Below, piece by piece: positions 28,913 through 40,618 of a stretch of DNA of 64,000 nt. Under the pieces are notes generated by a model, which saw only the letters and a list, made by a program, of their open reading frames with translations, searched no databases and was not told the origin of the DNA. Position 1 is the stretch's first letter. Every line of letters begins with the position of its first letter. The stretch is from Paraspadella gotoi (lineage: Eukaryota; Chaetognatha). Made by a program: the position numbers and the translations under genes. The stretch is taken from positions 23,900,669-23,964,668 of the forward strand of contig CM119265.1 of assembly GCA_051294375.1 (NCBI GenBank), given 5' to 3'.

Positions 28913-31900
28913 TCACCAGAAATATCCCCAGACACAAAAAACGACGACGACGAGAACGACGGCGTTGACGTTGCAGACGATTCGATCCACGCGCTTTTCC
29001 TCGATCATCTTCGGTCCAGAATTCACGCTCTGCCGCGTCTCTACGCTGCAGGATTCGACGCTGCGGACGCCGCAGAGCAGCAACGCAAAACGCTTCCATC
29101 GCGGAGCGGCGTCAGCGGCGGATTCGTCGGCGCGGTCCGCAGCGGCGCCGTTTTTAACGCCGATAAAATCGAGTTTAGATTCTGCAAATCCGTTTTCGAG
29201 TTCCTTTGCAACGATCGTCTCCTTCTCTGTCTCTCTCTCTATCATCGCTATCCTTTCCTCCCCTTCCTCCTTCGAATCTCCTTCGCCTCTCGACTTCTCT
29301 CTTTCCTCCCTTCTTCCTCCCTTCTTCCTCCCATTTGTCTCCTTCCTCCAACAACTCCACTTTTCCCGCCAATTCCACTCGATCACCGTGTTCTCCAGCT
29401 GCTGCTGCGGCGGCGGCGGCGTCGCCAAGGAGATGACAACAACGACGACGACGCAGACGAGGAAGAAGAGGAAACCAAAATGGAGGAAGTGGAAATGTTT
29501 GATGACGGAAGGCGTCGGGTCTGGCGTCCATGGATGGTTGCAATCGGGGGCCATGGCGGATGAAGCGAATTCCAGCGCAATCCTGGGTTGAAGGAAGGAA
29601 TTTAAGGCAAAGTGAAAAATGAAAAATTCTAAAAAAATTACATTCACAAAGAGTTAAAACCAAAAAAAAAAAAATTTAAATGAGATTTTTTTACAAATAT
29701 TTTGAAAAAAAATTAATCATTAAATTTTATTAAGTTATAAAGTTATTATAAATATTTATTTTAGATTATAGAAAAACTAAAAAATATTAAAAATTCTTGA
29801 AGTATCCTTTCTTTTTCGTTGTTAGTAGTGATTAGAGAATTGACAAAGTTTTTGTTTGCAAAATAAAATTCGTTGCAAACAAAAACTTTTTCAATTCTCT
29901 AAAAATTTCTTAAATATATTTTTTTTTATATGTCGTCCATAAGACACTAGTATTGGAGTCAAAGCAGAAACTACCACTAATGTCTAATCGAAAAAATCCC
30001 TGAAAAGCATAATTTTTGCTGACCTGGTACACAATCTAGCAAGTGAGAGCCCCAAAAATCCCCTGAAAAACACCAAGCTTTTGCTGACCTGGTACCCCAA
30101 TCAGCAATCTGCAAGTGAGACTCCCAAAATCTCCTAAATAGCACCAAGCTTTTTGCTGACTTGGTAACCCAATCAGCAATCCGCAAGTGAGACCCCAAAA
30201 ATCACCTGAAAAGCCAAGCTTTTGCTGACCTGATACACCCAATAAGCAATCTGCAAGTGAGACCCCAAAAAAATCCCTGAAAAGCCCAAGCTTTTGCTAA
30301 CCTGGTACACCCAATCAGCAATCCGCAAGTGAGACCCCAAAAATCCCTGAAAAGCCATACATTTTTGCAGACCTGGTACACCCAATCAGCAATCCGCAAG
30401 TGAGGCCCCAAAAAGCCCCGACTTCGTTAGTTCTGCGCCACAAGACGCCGAGAAAGAAAACTGCCATGATGGGAGGAGCGATGTTGGTGAGTATGGCGTT
30501 GATGTAAGTGAAGAGTTCGGAGCCTCTCGCCAACTAAGCATCATGATAAACAATATTATACATTTAATTAATCTCTTCTAACGCTTATTATGCTTTACCT
30601 GTATCATTGGCAGCCACAAGATCGAGATACCGAGAAGAAAGAGGATGAATACTTTTCCGATAATCAGAAGTTCCACCTTTAAACAGGAAATGATTTCATT
30701 TTCTATCATTAGCTTTACATCTTGCTTTCAAAAAAGTATTGCAAGTCAATAACTAATTCGCTTATAAGCTAGTAAGCTATAAATAGCCCTAGAAAATTAC
30801 TTGCGAAGCTCTAGGTCGATATTTCCTCCAAATGTCCATAGTGAAAATTGTGGAGGCGCTGTTGAACACTGAGGTTTGCGACGACATCAATGCAGCCATC
30901 ATCACGGCCAACATCAAACCGCGGGCACCATCCGGCATGAGTCCAAGGACCAGCAAGGGATAAGCCAAGTTTGAACAACCCTGAAGAAACCAAAAAAAAA
31001 CTAGTAAAGAGTGTATTGATACATTTATTTTTTTATTTACAAACCTTTGTCGAGCCGCAACAAGCCTCGCAAATGGAGGGATGCTCGCAGGCAACAACGT
31101 CTTTGTACAAAACTCGTGAAATCATTCCGGGAAAAATCATAAGACCCAAAGTAAGTAGTTTGAGATACTCGGTCAAGACTACTCCCCCTTTGGCATGGGA
31201 TAAATTTTTGGCCGAAAGAACTCGCTGTACCATGACCTAGATTAAATTATAATTTTTATATTCGTTTGGTATGAGCCATGAAAATGATAGAAAGAAATGA
31301 TAATTCATATGAATTTTCGTTTTGAAATTTTTAAAAATACTTTTTACATTAATTGTACATTTCGTACGGTTATATCACAATCATATGATATCTGGTTGAC
31401 AGACAAGCATCCTGTTTACTTGGCAAAATATCGTCATTATTCCGACTAACAATATCTCCGAACTAGAGAAAATAACTCACCTGCTCGACGGAGAAATAAT
31501 AGCAAGCAAGTACTATGATGGTGAGGAAAGCCGGAAACGGATATTCCGGGTCGTTCAAAGGTCGCGTCAGGTGCATGAAATATTTAGTCGGTTCCTTGCC
31601 ACATTCTCCCATAGTCATATTGAGATCCGTTGAAAAGTTTCGATTGGCGATCGCGAGTGGAAATGCGGACACCAAATTTGACAACCCTCCAATTTTGATG
31701 AAAGCTATGACGGCGAGGTAAGCGCCACCCACCAACATCACGATGGTTTCGATAAAGTCGGTGAACATCACTGCTGTGAGTCCGCCGGTGATAGAAAAAA
31801 ACGCCGAAGCCGTAACTCTGAAATAAAGAAAACATTTTGGAATGTATAGTACAAATAATAATGTAAAATAAACACATCCAATCCACTTACACAATGATAA

Positions 31901-32814
31901 CAGATACATATATTCCTTGATTCAGCGCCACCTTTAAAAATATGGCGCCGGCGAACAGATTTGCCGAAATCTTTGTTAAAATGTAGGACAAAAGGGAAAC
32001 GACTGCCAACAAAATCTGGACAAAATATTTTGTTTTTATTAAATTAACAGGCTGTAAGTTCTGCTCCTAATAAATCTTAATCAAGGGAAATCAATAGTTG
32101 GCAGAAAATAAAATTAAAAATAACTTTTGAGATTTACATAACCTTCTCAAATAGTTACTTACCTGCAGCCTGTTTCCTCCATATCTCTTTTTCAAGTATT
32201 CGGGCATTGTAAATACTCCAGACTTTAAATAAATTGGGGTGAAAAGCCAACCCAATACCAATATACCGAATGTGCTAATCATCTCGTACATGAAGACGGC
32301 GATTCCTGAGGCAGCTCCAGCGCCGGCCAAACCTGAGAATAAGTTAAAAATGATGTTTAAATAATAAAAACTTTTAGCGTTTTATTTTGACTTTTTACAG
32401 GCGAACGTTTAGACCAACTTTTTATAAAATAACACTTTCACATTTTTAAAATCTTCTTTTGTATAATCAATACTTTTAAAGCACAAAATAGTAAAGTAAT
32501 AACTTCAAAGGCAAAATTGAAATATTAGTTACGCAATGTTCACCTACGAAATGCTCAGATCCAATATTGGAAGAAAAGAGGGACGCGCCCACAATGAACC
32601 AGTTCATGGATTTTCCCGCCAAAAAGAATCCGTGGACGGAATCGCGATTTTTTGTCGTGGAATAAATTCCAATGGCGAAGATAAAGACGAAGTAAATGGC
32701 CAGGACACCAACGTCCAACCAATGGAGGTTGCCAAAGTGACGATTGGCAGCATCGTGGACCAAGGAAGGACAGAGGTCAGCCATTTTGTGGAAGAGATGA
32801 GGAGAGGTGGACAT
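28913..32814 (-). CDS. Sodium/solute symporter of the SLC5 (SGLT) family
   Basis: Plasma-membrane Na+-coupled transporter, closest by eye to the SGLT/SMIT2 branch. Exons: 32814-32544, 32332-32163, 32015-31891, 31817-31481, 31236-31045, 30980-30801, 30676-30599, 30533-30373, 29582 to about 29361, about 29203-28913; about 670 residues, usual for the family. Phases agree through exon 9's start; the exon 9/10 join is obscured by indels. Seen: [17 protein letters not shown] (family usually GSGHF), [110 protein letters not shown], and the C-terminal helix INAV-like [19 protein letters not shown] after GPKMIEE. This gives about 14 membrane helices. Substrate (glucose, myo-inositol or other) cannot be decided. 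Intron 8 begins with amplified copies of its own donor. Confidence 0.9.
29834..29900. repeat. Near-perfect 28-bp inverted repeat (hairpin)
   Basis: Arms 29,834-29,861 and 29,873-29,900 match at 27 of 28 positions around an 11-base A/T-rich spacer. It lies in intron 8 of the SLC5 gene; a less complete copy is at about 27,352-27,410. It could be a small MITE or a structured intron element. Confidence 0.8.
29985..30440 (-). repeat. Minisatellite made of the SLC5 exon 8 / intron 8 boundary
   Basis: Six units of about 65-72 bp including the genuine exon end at 30,373. On the gene strand each unit has the last 30 or so exon bases, a copy of the donor (TACCAG|GTCAGCAAAAGC with small changes) and about 30 bp of intron. 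Units differ by a few bases, so the array is not brand new. Confidence 0.88.
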
Positions 32815-33622
32815 GTGTTGAGAGATGAAGGTTTTATCTTTCTAGTTCAGCTGAAAAAAAAAGTTTTAAACATTTTATTTTTTACGACAAAGAAACAAAG
32901 ATTTTTTCGGGACAGAAATTCTTTAAAAACAAATTAAAAAAGAAACACAAATACTGACCAAGATATTCATCTCGGTTACCTCGCGCTAGATGATCGCGAG
33001 CCGCATACATGTACGATGTTGGAATTTTTGCTCCCCCCGAGACCACCGAATCTGTGAAACGAGGAAGGAGTCAACAACTCAGACGAACGCAGCCGAGAGG
33101 TCTCATAAGGTGCTCACCACCGAGGTTAACCGACGCGAGGATCTAAGGTACCTCATGACACGCATGCTTGCCGACGCGATTATTGGAAGGACGAAGACGT
33201 CTGGGCGGCAGACCGCCGTCCGATCAAGCCGCAGCCAGCGAAACCACCTTTGATGCTCAACTGCCCTCGCGATACCAAGGCGTTAGAATTCGGCAACCCT
33301 AAGCAGAGTTGGATTCAGTCTCTCCGCAAGTTTAGCATCATCACTCATCAAACGAGAAGCATAAAGAGACGGACGGAAGAATAGACGGACGGACTGACTA
33401 TTGAGATGATACTCCTTTCATATGCAATGTTTAAAAAATAAATATAAAAATTATCATATAGTTAGAACAAACTAAAAACAAGTGTTTAAATCAGAATGGT
33501 TCTAACCAGTTTCATATCTTTTATTGGTCAGAGACATTAATGAAACGTAATTAGCTGATCAGAAAAAAAAAAGTTTCCGAAAGATTCTTACCTTTTTATT
33601 GGATAGACCAAGCGCGCCAGCT

Positions 33623-33647
33623 NNNNNNNNNNNNNNNNNNNNNNNNN
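33623..33647. other. Assembly gap, exactly 25 N
   Basis: Run of 25 N; sequence on the two sides is unrelated. Confidence 0.99.
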
Positions 33648-33714
33648 ACAGAATTTTGGGGGAGTTTTAAGAAAACAAATGTTGATAAAGGAAGTGTAGA
33701 AGAAACCGAGTGGT

Positions 33715-33745
<31 letters not shown>

Positions 33746-34047
33746 GGGGTCGCTTTGAGGTCACACAAGACGGCCAAGTGACACAGATCCTTTCATTAAT
33801 AAGAAGTCGTTAATCATTCATCTCGATTCCTAGTGCCGGTAAGACGCCCTTTACATCTTAAATTCGGAATTAAGTTAGTTTATAGTTTAAAATTAGGTTA
33901 TAAATTCGGGTTAAGGATTAGGATTAAGTGTTTGGGATTAAATTAATGGTTTGGTATCAAAATAGATTTAAATTTTAAGGTTAAAGGAAATTTGTTGCGA
34001 CTAACACAAATAACACTAAATTCGATGGAAAGAAAAACTGGCCAAGA

Positions 34048-34308
34048 TCATCCGGTTACTCGTGGTCGGTCGCCGGGTTTGAATTTTGCCCCGACCGATT
34101 TAAGGGTTTGTGTCATCTGATTCGGGTCTTTATAGAGATAGATATATATTTTTCCTTCATCTGTTGATATTATACTCGATCCACTCTGTCCAGAACAATT
34201 TTCAATATTTTTTATCATATCATCAGCTGAGATATGACGAAAAGGTTTTTTTTGCTTACAAAAATTCCACAGTGACAGCGTTGACTTACAAATTCCAAAC
34301 TTGTCCAT
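34048..34308 (-). CDS. Orphan 86-codon open frame
   Basis: Starts MDKFGICKSTLSLWNFCKQK, then passes through SADDMIKNIENCSG, SSIISTDEGKIYIYLYKD and ends in a basic tail GDRPRVTG. Composition is protein-like (balanced, few low-complexity runs) in an AT-rich region. The N-terminal part vaguely resembles a helix-turn-helix of transposon proteins, but I do not recognise a family. An inverted repeat (ATGCATGGATGGATTTTT against AAAAATCCATCCATGAGA, 34,334-34,465) lies just upstream of its start. It may be a transposon remnant or a chance frame. Confidence 0.25.
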   Translation of the reverse strand: MDKFGICKSTLSLWNFCKQKKPFRHISADDMIKNIENCSGQSGSSIISTDEGKIYIYLYKDPNQMTQTLKSVGAKFKPGDRPRVTG

Positions 34309-35062
34309 AGGTTCTTTTAATCCATATCTAGAAATGCATGGATGGATTTTTTAAAATTCAACATTTAGCTATAAAATTAATAATTTTAAAGTTAAAAAAT
34401 GACTCTCTATTTTTGAAAAGCAAATAAAATATAAGTCGTCAACTTATTGAAAAATCCATCCATGAGATGTAGAGAAAAGCAATAAATTTTGCCAAAGTGC
34501 ATCAGTATATTTTATTATTTGATAGTAATTGAGTTATCGATTTTTATGTAAAAAAAAGTAATAACATTTTTTACGAAGTTTTTTCTCCGCTGGTTTCCAG
34601 TGATTTTTCAATTTTTCTACGATTGCAAGTAACGGAAGACATAACGAATTCGTCATGCATGACGCGAAATACGCGAGTCAACAGTGGAATTCTTTTGAAA
34701 AAAAAGGTGATAGAAATCGTCTTTACCGATGTTTTCTTTTTAAAGCAAAGTTTTTTTTTCTTTATTCTTTTTCTTTAACGGAAATAAGACCGCAATGCAG
34801 AAATTCGGCATCGTTGGTGAGTAAATAATAATTATAATAATGCATCAAAAACTTTCTGTTTGCTTATTTATCTTATCTTCGGGGAAGACACTTCGTAATA
34901 AATACTATCAATTGTTGATGAAATACGTGTAAAAAAAAATATTACTCGATACTTAGTTCTTTGGGTTCACGTGTATTTTCCTTTGATCACATTATATGAC
35001 ATGACATGACATGACTAAAAAACTTTCTTAGCCCTTATAATATAAGTTATATTTTTAGGATA

Positions 35063-35333
35063 TCCTGATGGTGGCGCCAGCAGTTCCTTAGATTTGAGGT
35101 TTTTTCCTATCTTAACAAATAAGCAACCAAATATGCATTTTTAGTAGCGCCGCGAGTACTCACGGAATAACTCTATAAGTCACTTTTCGGTCGGTCTGTC
35201 TGTTGGTCGGTAAGTCTGTTGGTTGGTCTTTCCCACTTACATTAAAAACACTTATAACTTACCTATAGTTTGTTGCTCATTTTTTAAAACAGGAAAAAAC
35301 CTCAAATCTAAGCGACTACTAGCGCCGCCTTTT
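35063..35333. mobile_element. MITE-like foldback element, family B copy 1
   Basis: Ends are inverted: GGTGGCGCC, then CTTAGATTTGAGGTTTTTT on the left against AAAAAACCTCAAATCTAAG, then GCGCCGCC on the right, extending inwards over about 55 bp with mismatches. The interior carries TCACTTTTCGGTCGGTCTG and GGTC/TGTC repeats. No open frame and no clear target-site duplication. Related copies are at about 40,478-40,618 and 55,570-55,720, with an inverted fragment at 35,495-35,560. Confidence 0.6.
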
Positions 35334-36002
35334 GTTTTTAATCTTATAAACTATGAGAAATAAAAGACGTGATTCCAATTCAGAGCCTGTTGTATATACA
35401 CGGAAATACAAGAGATAAGAAACTAAAAATAAAAGTAATGGGGCGCAATACCTTGGAATAACCGTTCCTTGTTAACGTAAGTAGGACAAACCGCAGGACA
35501 GACATACCGACCGACAGACCGACCGAAAAGTGACTTCTAGAGTTACTCCGCGTGTACTCGCCGAGCAACTAAAAACTCTGGCTGATAAGATTAAGTCTGT
35601 GAAAATAATCTGCGTTTTGTGTAAAGCAATGAGAGGGAAGATATGTGTATTATATTGAACTCATAATAATTTGGAAACCTGAGAGGATTTCAGGGATAAA
35701 ACCTGCTTAGGGCTTTTTGAAAAATCAGGTCGTTAACTTTGAAGAGAGGAAAACTTGAATGCTCGACACTTTTTCATTGTCGTCGTCGTTGTCGTTGTGG
35801 CTGTCGTCATGGTAGTTTCTTGGTCGTCGTCGTCGTCGTTGTTAACCTTGAGGCAAGAACTTTTTAGTAGGATCTGCTTATCAGCAGATTCCGACTCTGT
35901 CATCCACTTTGTCGGTCCGTCGGTCCCCCTCAAAATCTTGTCAGTATCTTGTCACTTATATTATCTCAGAACATCATATTATGATAAATTTCGCAAAAAA
36001 AA

Positions 36003-36022
36003 AAATGTCCGTCCGTCCGTCG

Positions 36023-36054
<32 letters not shown>

Positions 36055-36076
36055 TTCTGTCTGTCTGTCTGTCTCA
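36003..36076 (+). repeat. (GTCC)n/(GTCT)n microsatellite
   Basis: Three GTCC units followed by about 14 GTCT units with one CTTT interruption. The sequence is close to the GGTC/TGTC interior of the family B foldback elements and may derive from one. Confidence 0.85.
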
Positions 36077-36268
36077 AAGGTAAACAATCATCGGTATTTA
36101 TCATCTGTTTAGCTGATTAACGCTTAATTATCGCATGCAGATCCGACATGGTTTTCTGAAACTTTTTTTCATCGAATTTAATCGAAGTTGGAATCGAAAT
36201 TTGATTGAAACGAAATCGAAACGAAGGACGAAACTAATGCGCGTCCGAGAGAGAGAGTGAAAGGAGAC

Positions 36269-36315
<47 letters not shown>

Positions 36316-36528
36316 TTGTGATAAAGCTTCCAATATAGATAGTGAGGAGGAGTGGTTCGTAATAATTTAAATAAGTTAAAAGTATCATAAGAGATAAGAC
36401 TATTTGAAGTAAGATGATGCATAAATTCAGTAGAATATGGCTGGTATCCCTTTCGATTGAAGAAAGACGTGAGACTACAAAAAAAAACCTACTTAGTTTA
36501 ATTAAAATTTAAATACAATTACTTAAAA

Positions 36529-36765
36529 TTAGCGCCGCTTCGATATATACGACGTTGTTTGTCCGACGCACGGAGAATGTGGATTCCCTCGCCCGCCATT
36601 AACGGGGACCGGCTTTTTTTTTTGCCATTTAGGATTGCCATTAGGTTTGCCATTAGTTCGCCATTTGGGGCGATCGTTTCCGTGGCCGAAGAGGACCGCA
36701 TCCTCCCCAGCCTCTTCCACCGGAGACTCCTTTCGCGGGGAAATCGAATCCGGAGTCAATTCCGG
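36529..36765 (-). other. Candidate 3' coding exon, function unknown
   Basis: The minus frame reads SPRKESPVEEAGEDAVLFG, then NDRPKWRTNGKPNGNPK and CVGQTTSYISKRR before a stop. A counterpart is in the other copy of block B (about 51,790-52,040). The sequence is hydrophilic and disorder-like. A Gly/Ser-rich minus-strand frame at 37,400-37,184 (EIDIEMLLHFSLPPKKRRRR, then Gly-rich) may belong to the same gene. No splice borders were secured. Confidence 0.25.
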
Positions 36766-38350
36766 AACTGGCCGATTTTTGATTTACCGGCATTTCGTCT
36801 ATGCAGTATCGGCGAATCGAAGGCGTTCGGACCTTGTCATAGAATTTCATTTTTTTTTAAATTTTATTTTATTAAGTGACCATGACATTTGGCTCCACCT
36901 TGTTGCAGCCTTCCATCGGACGAGAAGCCTCTTTGCGGCATCTTTTCATTGGTTACACCACGGAATTGAATACTAGAGCTTCTTCACTGTTGCATTAAAA
37001 ATCGTTGCAATGTCCAGTAGGGTGAAGTGAAAGTTTTGAATCACAAAATTTTATTGTTTTCACATCACCCTAATGTTCAGTCGCTTCACCCGATTTCATC
37101 ATCGCAACTCCAGCTATCGATTATCTCTCTGCAAACGTGACTCGGAAGCAACGGTTCGCGCAAAAACAGGATCCCAAAGATCATTACGACTCCTTTTTAA
37201 TTTTCGCGGTCAGCTCCTCCCTTCCTCCTCCGCCGGCTGCAGCGCTACCGCCACTGCCGCCGCTGCTGCCGCCGCCGCTGCCGCCGCCGCCAAAATAAAT
37301 AGACCTTCTCCTCCTTTTTTTTGGAGGCAGCGAAAAATGCAACAACATCTCTATATCGATTTCCTCCGATAACGAGAATTCAACGACGTCATTAGGGTGG
37401 AACAAGGGGAAGGGGGTGAAGAAGGGGGGTGGTGGAGGGGGTTAAGGGGTAGGGTGGTTAAATTTTAAAAGAAATCATTTGTTTTGGAATGTTTTTTTTT
37501 GGGGGGGGAAATACGGGAATTGTTTCTTTGCGATGAAATTATTACAGAGCGAAATTGAGGTGTGCCAGGAAAATCTAGTTGGAAAGAAGCTATTGAAAGA
37601 ATAGCTTATCGAAGTATTTTTTTACGACCTACTGCAACTATCTACAGACGCCTTTGTTTATGGTTTAAATTTTTAATACAGACGTTATTTGCTACTTAAT
37701 CAAAAACAATTGTAAATGACTCTAATTTAAGAGTTTAATGATCTTTGGCAAAACATTCGGTGATTTTGGGTTATATTAAAGAAAAGTAAGATATGAAAGC
37801 GAAGTTAAAGGTAGACTAAAGGGAGAAAATGACAAGAAAAAGTGCAGACGCTAGCAGGAACAAAAATAACAGATTAAAAAAACTGGAAAGACGAAGGAAA
37901 AGATGAGATGAGAAAGATGATGGAAGGAGAAACAAAACAGAGAGACAGGTGGAAGATGAAATATTAAAAAAAGAGAGATCATGAAAAAGTAGAGAAGCTA
38001 TGAAAATTAAATTAGAAAAAAAAAGGAAAACAAAGTTGAAAAACTGAACAGTATAAAATGAAAAGAAAGTGAAATAAAAGCTATGTCCTTTCCCATTAGC
38101 AAAATCTAGCGTAGAATTAATTAAAATTTTATAAAACCTTCCAACTAGTACCAAAAACAAAATTATAGAGTTACTTCCCGAGGACGCGCGGAGCAACTAA
38201 AAACAAAAGGGAAATTCGTTGAAATACAAAAAGCGGAAGATTGAAGTGAAGAGAACCTCCTCTTTTCTTTCTTTTTAATATTCTCTGGCCTGATCTTTCT
38301 TTTTCAAATTCTTCTTCCAGCATTCCCTGCCCGCCGTACAGCAGCGTTCG

Positions 38351-38544
38351 NNNNNNNNNNNNNNNNNNNNNNNNNNNNNNNNNNNNNNNNNNNNNNNNNN
38401 NNNNNNNNNNNNNNNNNNNNNNNNNNNNNNNNNNNNNNNNNNNNNNNNNNNNNNNNNNNNNNNNNNNNNNNNNNNNNNNNNNNNNNNNNNNNNNNNNNNN
38501 NNNNNNNNNNNNNNNNNNNNNNNNNNNNNNNNNNNNNNNNNNNN
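38351..38544. other. Assembly gap, 194 N
   Basis: N run in block B left, next to the segment that is inverted relative to the right copy. Confidence 0.99.
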
Positions 38545-38614
38545 TTTTCCGGCTTCGCCTCGTTTCAGTACTTTCTTTTTTAAAATCTCATGTTTTCTCA
38601 GCATCTCCCTCCTC

Positions 38615-38685
<71 letters not shown>

Positions 38686-39029
38686 ACTCTCTCTCTCTCT
38701 CTCTCTTTTTCTTACGTCCTTTTCTTAATTCTCCTTCTTCTCCATCTTTTCTCTTCTTCTTTTCTTTCTGTCCATCCCTCTCTCTCTCTCTTTTCCTTAC
38801 TCTTCAGTCCCTTTTGTCTTCCTCTCCTACCCATTATTACTCTTCTCTGTTTCTCTCTCTCTCTGTCTCTCTCTCTCTCTTCTCTCCTTCTCCTCTCTCT
38901 CTCTCCTCTCTCGTCTTCCTTCATTTGCTCTCCATCACGATTGTCTCCACGTCGGGAAGGATTCTTCCCTCTCGTCTTGGGTTATTTCATTCTGTTCAGA
39001 ATATTTTTCCCGCGTAATGGACATTGTAA

Positions 39030-39108
<79 letters not shown>

Positions 39109-39363
39109 TCTCCTCCCTCGCTCTCCATATCGTTATGAGTGTTTTCGGGCCAGACGACATAACTTTTAAAGTCATTTCTACCTCATTTCCTGTCCATCTT
39201 TAAACGTCTGTTTCTTCCCCCCCTCCTTCACCGCCCCCTTCAACCCCCCCTTTCAACCCCCCCTCACCCCCCCCTCAGGAGTCTTTCTCATGTTTCTTTC
39301 TCTCAAAATAAAATAGAAAAAGAAAAAAACATCGTTTTGGGAAAATTTTTTTGTTTACGACTT

Positions 39364-39414
<51 letters not shown>

Positions 39415-39480
39415 CGTCTCTCTCCTCTCTCTCTCTCTCTCTCTCACTCTCACTCTCTCTCTCTCTCGTCTCTCTCTCTC
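38615..39480 (+). repeat. CT-rich microsatellite cluster
   Basis: (CT)n arrays at about 38,615-38,710, 39,030-39,108 and 39,369-39,480 with pyrimidine-rich spacers. The other copy of block B has (GA)n here, in keeping with the inversion. Confidence 0.85.
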
Positions 39481-39631
39481 CCTCGTCTCTATCGTCTCTC
39501 GTTCCTCTTAAGAGAAAAGAAAGAATGAAAAGAGAAATAGACATGGAGGCTGGAGGGCATGGAGGCATGGAGGTATGGAGGCATGACAGAAAGAACGAAA
39601 GGATAAAGTGTATGAGAGGTTCATCCGCTGA

Positions 39632-39815
39632 NNNNNNNNNNNNNNNNNNNNNNNNNNNNNNNNNNNNNNNNNNNNNNNNNNNNNNNNNNNNNNNNNNNNN
39701 NNNNNNNNNNNNNNNNNNNNNNNNNNNNNNNNNNNNNNNNNNNNNNNNNNNNNNNNNNNNNNNNNNNNNNNNNNNNNNNNNNNNNNNNNNNNNNNNNNNN
39801 NNNNNNNNNNNNNNN
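39632..39815. other. Assembly gap, 184 N
   Basis: N run in block B left; sequence resumes in a (GA)n array. Confidence 0.99.
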
Positions 39816-39852
<37 letters not shown>

Positions 39853-40229
39853 GATATGAGTGAAAACGTAAAAATGAGCGTAAAATTATGGAAGTCAGAA
39901 TGTTCTGGTTGAGACAGCTTGTCAACAGGACTTGCCAAGGAGTTGCAGACGTTGGAAGGTAAAAGAGAAGTGAACGAGAAAGAGAGGGAGTGAGAGAGAG
40001 AGAGAATGAGAAGGAGGAGACAAACAATCGAGAGAAATGTTATCAACGACTAAACTAAAAAAAAATGAAAACTGAATATCAACTAAGAAAAAATTTAAAA
40101 ATAAATTAAAATTCTTTATTATTTTTATTTCTAAATTTTTTTTAAATACGATGATTGATATTGTCGTCGTCATTTGCTAATACAATCATTAAATTGAATA
40201 TTTTACATATACATATTTTACAAACATAC

Positions 40230-40423
40230 CCACAAACAAATTTCCAAGTTCCATTGACGGACCGACGCCTCGCTCGTTGCAATGTTTCAACTTGCCAGGT
40301 CTCGTTCCAACTTCCAACTGCGTTTCGTTGATTGGCGTCCAACTTCATAAAAACCTTCATCGCTTCGGAAACCGGCGCCATCAAAGTCGTCGTGAAAAAA
40401 TCGGCGTCCGTCTTCATCAAAAT
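40230..40423 (-). other. Candidate internal exon of an unknown gene
   Basis: The minus strand is open over about 64 codons (ILMKTDADFFTTTLMAPVSE, then FMKLDANQRNAVGSWNETW, then VNGTWKFVCG) and ends at a good donor GG|GTATGT. In the second copy (55,522-55,314) the upstream border is a clear acceptor, ATTGCAG. Codon choice resembles the confident genes nearby. Two NxT/NxS-type sites and a Cys near the end suit an extracellular segment. An alternative frame (FDEDGRRFFHDDFDGAGF) is also partly open. No family recognised. Confidence 0.4.
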
Positions 40424-40477
40424 TGCAAATATGGAGAATCCATAAGTGGGTAAGAAGATAAGGGTTTTTTTTAAGTC

Positions 40478-40618
40478 ACTTTTCGGTCGGTCCGTCGGTC
40501 GGTCTGTAGGTCTGTCGGTCTGTTAAAAATGCATATAATTCGCCTCTAGTTGGTTTCTAATTTGTTAAGACGAGAAAGAACCTCAAATCTAAGTGCGATT
40601 GCGGAGGCGTTGAGTTAC
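40478..40618. mobile_element. Family B foldback element, partial copy 2
   Basis: Shares AAGTCACTTTTCGGTCGGTC, the GGTCTGT repeat interior and AACCTCAAATCTAAG with the copy at 35.1-35.3 kb; the left terminal arm is not recognisable. Confidence 0.55.

Larger units (their letters stand above)
28283..30779. repeat. Block A, second copy
   Basis: Matches 25,812-28,251. It continues without a gap into SLC5 exons 6-1, so this is the copy to use for the gene model. Confidence 0.85.
32815..36312. other. Interval upstream of the SLC5 gene without a confident gene
   Basis: Contains a GC-rich island at about 32,990-33,390 of unknown nature (possible promoter or 5' UTR of SLC5), a 25-N gap at 33,623-33,647, (GAC)n at 33,715-33,741, the 86-codon orphan frame and foldback elements listed separately, and a (GTCT)n array at 36,003-36,076. 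The remainder is AT-rich with nothing recognisable. Confidence 0.55.

Noticed and set aside
28965-29591. Plus-strand 208-codon Ser/Pro/Thr-rich frame
   Set aside because: Antisense shadow of SLC5 exons 9 and 10, whose minus-strand family motifs are clear.
27515-30440. Regular repeats resembling a CRISPR array
   Set aside because: Units are continuous tandem copies without variable spacers, derived from an exon-intron border in an animal gene.
32990-33390. GC-rich island upstream of SLC5 considered as a gene or rRNA fragment
   Set aside because: No frame, rRNA motif or Pol III box could be supported; left as possible promoter or unclassified repeat.
34321-34470. Inverted repeat (GCATGGATGGATTTTT type) as transposon ends of the 86-codon frame
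   Set aside because: The repeat lies wholly on one side of the frame and does not flank it, so it cannot be its terminal repeats.
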